NCBI RefSeq assembly: GCF_000373985.1
Contig: NZ_KB893079.1
Coordinates: 57,359 to 121,358 of the forward strand
Source of the DNA: Desulfobacter curvatus DSM 3379
GTDB taxonomy: Bacteria > Desulfobacterota > Desulfobacteria > Desulfobacterales > Desulfobacteraceae
Direction: 5' to 3'
Length of the DNA stretch: 64,000 nt
The notes under the pieces are model-generated. The model ran no database searches, was not told the DNA's origin, and was given only the letters and a program-made list of their open reading frames with translations. Position 1 is the stretch's first letter. Every line of letters begins with the position of its first letter. Of the stretch, positions 62,354 to 64,000 are shown one piece after another. A program made the translations under genes and the position numbers.

Positions 62354-63496
62354 ATGCCCCATAATTTCAAAAAGCCCAAAATTTTATTCGTAACACCGGA
62401 AGTGTCTTATCTGCCGGAAAAAATGAGTACCATGTCCACCTCTCTTAAGGCAAAGGCCGGTGAGTTGGCGGATGCTTCCGCCGCACTCATTGATTCCCTA
62501 TATAAAAAAGGTGCGGATATCCATGTGGCCCTGCCTGATTACCGCACCCTGTTCAATCATCATGAGAGCCCTTTGTTTCAACGGCAATTGAGCCGAATAA
62601 GGAACCGGGACAAGGAAACAAGGATTCATCTGGCTAAAGATTGGATATTTTTCAAAAAAGAAAAGATATATTCCAATTTTGACCAGGAAAATATTAAAAG
62701 TTCACTGGCCTTCCAGCGGGAGGTGATCAACACCATTGTCCCACGCGTTCAACCGGACCTGATTCACTGCAATGATTGGATGACGGGGTTGATCCCGGCC
62801 ATAGCAAGAAAGCTTGGAATTCCCTGTCTTTTTACTATTCACAATATTTATAATAATAAGGCCTTGTTGTCTTTCATCGAAGACAGGGGTATTGATGCCG
62901 CGTACTTCTGGCAGAACCTTTTTTTTGAACGGCAGCCCTTGAATTATGAAGAGACCCGTGGCTCAAATCCGGTGGATTTTCTTGCCAGTGGTATTTTCGC
63001 AGCTCATTTTGTTAATACGACCCGTCCTGAATTCTTAAAAGAAATGATGCAAGGGCGGCATCCATTGGTTACCCCATCCATTAAACAGGAACTGTCAAAA
63101 AAAGTTGCTCAGGGATGTGCCTCAGGGATTTTGAACTACTCGGATGGATCACGCTTACCAAAAAACGATACGGCTCTCTTTAAAAATCAACCTGATGCAG
63201 ACAGCTCGATGAGAGCAATTGATAAGGCGATGATGTTTTACGAATTACCACGGGACGTAAAGGACCCTCAGCTATCCAGAATCATGAAACAAAGCCATGG
63301 AAGGTTTGATCACTCGGTAACAGCAGAACATTATCTCTTGTTGTATGAAAAAATGCTGGAACGTCACGTCTGTGATTCAATAAAAAAAAGGAGATGCGAT
63401 AAAATAGCCCAAGGGACAAAAACATGTTTCAATAACAGAAAACAATTTGATTTCATTACCCAAGAAGACGGTGGTCCGGATATATTTTTGCATTAA
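62354..63496 (+). CDS. Glycogen/starch-synthase-like protein with most of the second GT-B domain missing
   Basis: 380 residues from the ATG at 62354 (GGAG 8 nt upstream). The N-terminal GT5 domain is recognisable: PKILFVTPEVSYLPEKM, the LIHCNDWMTGLIPAIA segment and IYNNKALLSF, then VNTTRPEFLKEM. It continues to GCASGILNYSDG and NDTALFKNQPDADSS (about residue 285), then jumps directly to MRAIDKAMMFYELPRDVKD and a FDHSVTAEHYLLLYEKML end, which in full-length members follows the second Rossmann domain. The donor-site region of roughly 165 residues, including the E-x7-E motif, is absent without a frameshift. Glucan synthesis is therefore unlikely. Confidence 0.75.
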   Translation: MPHNFKKPKILFVTPEVSYLPEKMSTMSTSLKAKAGELADASAALIDSLYKKGADIHVALPDYRTLFNHHESPLFQRQLSRIRNRDKETRIHLAKDWIFFKKEKIYSNFDQENIKSSLAFQREVINTIVPRVQPDLIHCNDWMTGLIPAIARKLGIPCLFTIHNIYNNKALLSFIEDRGIDAAYFWQNLFFERQPLNYEETRGSNPVDFLASGIFAAHFVNTTRPEFLKEMMQGRHPLVTPSIKQELSKKVAQGCASGILNYSDGSRLPKNDTALFKNQPDADSSMRAIDKAMMFYELPRDVKDPQLSRIMKQSHGRFDHSVTAEHYLLLYEKMLERHVCDSIKKRRCDKIAQGTKTCFNNRKQFDFITQEDGGPDIFLH

Positions 63497-63517
63497 TTGA
63501 AAATTAATGGTGCCGAG

Positions 63518-63910
63518 ATGAAAAAAAGCAGAACAGATTATAAAAATTTCAACCGGTTATCGTTGAAAGAAAAATTAGTAATGGCGAGTCCGGAGCCTGT
63601 CACGCCACTTGTTGGTTCAGCAGAACCACTTAAACTTATTCAGACTCTCCAACGCCTCAGAGTGGAACTGGAAATGCAGAATAAAGAACTACTCCGCTCC
63701 CAACAGGAGCTTATGAACTCAAAAATATACTATACGCGACTCTATGACACAGCACCGATTGGTGATTTTACCACTGATTCAAACGGAACTATAATGAATG
63801 CCAATCTAACCCTTGCAGATATGCTGTCAATGGAAAGGTCGTCTCTTATAGCTTGGATTTCGCTCTTTGAAAATGTGCGTTTTTCGTTTTTCACCCTTCA
63901 TTGTCATTGA
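63518..63910 (+). pseudogene. Truncated PAS-domain protein
   Basis: The frame begins MKKSRTDYKNFNRLSLKEK (an in-frame TTG at 63497 follows the previous stop directly), a coiled coil LKLIQTLQRLRVELEMQNKELLRSQ, then the start of a PAS domain (YYTRLYDTAPIGDFTTDSNGTIMNAN). After MLSMERSSLI the similarity to PAS ends and an unrelated tail leads to a stop at 63910. PAS domains need about 60 more residues, and kinase or other output domains are missing. An insertion or rearrangement near 63850 is likely. Confidence 0.55.
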
Positions 63911-64000
63911 TTGCTCCACCATTAATTCAGCTTGAGTTGCCCAAGTATTGGTAATCATAGTAATGAAGTGGAACGTCCAGAATGAAAAGAATATCTTTTT

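Overview
The window looks like a chromosomal segment of a marine-type, complete-oxidising sulfate reducer of the Desulfobacteraceae (Desulfobacter/Desulfobacula-like). This is inferred from gene content: succinyl-CoA:acetate CoA-transferase (acetate activation through the TCA cycle), the bifurcating NfnAB transhydrogenase, a periplasmic octaheme cytochrome, rubredoxin, GTP-type PEP carboxykinase, CooT and DUF3842 proteins, B12-dependent ribonucleotide reductase, and many sensor kinases and chemoreceptors. No rRNA, convincing tRNA, CRISPR array, prophage or complete insertion sequence was seen. LAYOUT. 1-4.8 kb: rhodanese lipoprotein (cut by the window edge), CcdA, copper efflux (CopZ-like plus CopA) and a 52-residue rubredoxin. 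4.9-6.4 kb: a scarred patch with a LUD-domain gene fragment, two transposase remnants sharing a 103-bp direct repeat, and a small secreted protein between them. 6.5-19.7 kb: housekeeping and redox genes (PNPOx-fold protein, PHP phosphoesterase, PEPCK, NfnAB, CooT, DUF3842, thymidylate kinase, octaheme cytochrome, class-I amidotransferase, DUF309, CoA-disulfide reductase with rhodanese). 19.7-33.7 kb: a minus-strand signalling block with two paralogous hybrid-kinase/chemoreceptor modules, a receiver lacking its phosphoacceptor, and a kinase/NtrC-type regulator pair. 34.3-38.9 kb: a compact sucrose operon (PfkB sugar kinase, sucrose-phosphate synthase fused to a phosphatase, sucrose phosphorylase). 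38.9-46.5 kb: the CoA-transferase, then a kinase, a response regulator, an HDOD protein and a REC-GAF-GGDEF-EAL protein. 46.6-54 kb: a plus-strand cluster of lysine 2,3-aminomutase, two ATP-grasp ligases, GNAT acetyltransferase, CBS protein, REC-CBS regulator and SLC13 anion transporter. 54-62 kb: stress-type genes (dodecin, three UspA proteins, KH protein, an orphan DnaK, class II ribonucleotide reductase, a sigma-54 activator). 62.3-64 kb: a glycogen-synthase-like protein lacking most of its second Rossmann domain, then a truncated PAS protein. HOW THE GENES MAY WORK TOGETHER. The sucrose operon and the aminomutase/ligase/acetyltransferase operon could both make compatible solutes. The second is the best candidate in the window for an undescribed pathway. 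Two non-coding systems link distant loci. One is a roughly 95-bp structured intergenic repeat found at six places, with paired changes in its stems. The other is an AT-rich upstream block joined to a sigma-70-like promoter, found before four transcription units between 46 and 62 kb (aminomutase operon, dodecin, sigma-54 activator, glycogen-synthase-like gene). That block suggests a shared stress or energy-limitation regulon. All function calls come from reading the translated sequence; no database search was run.
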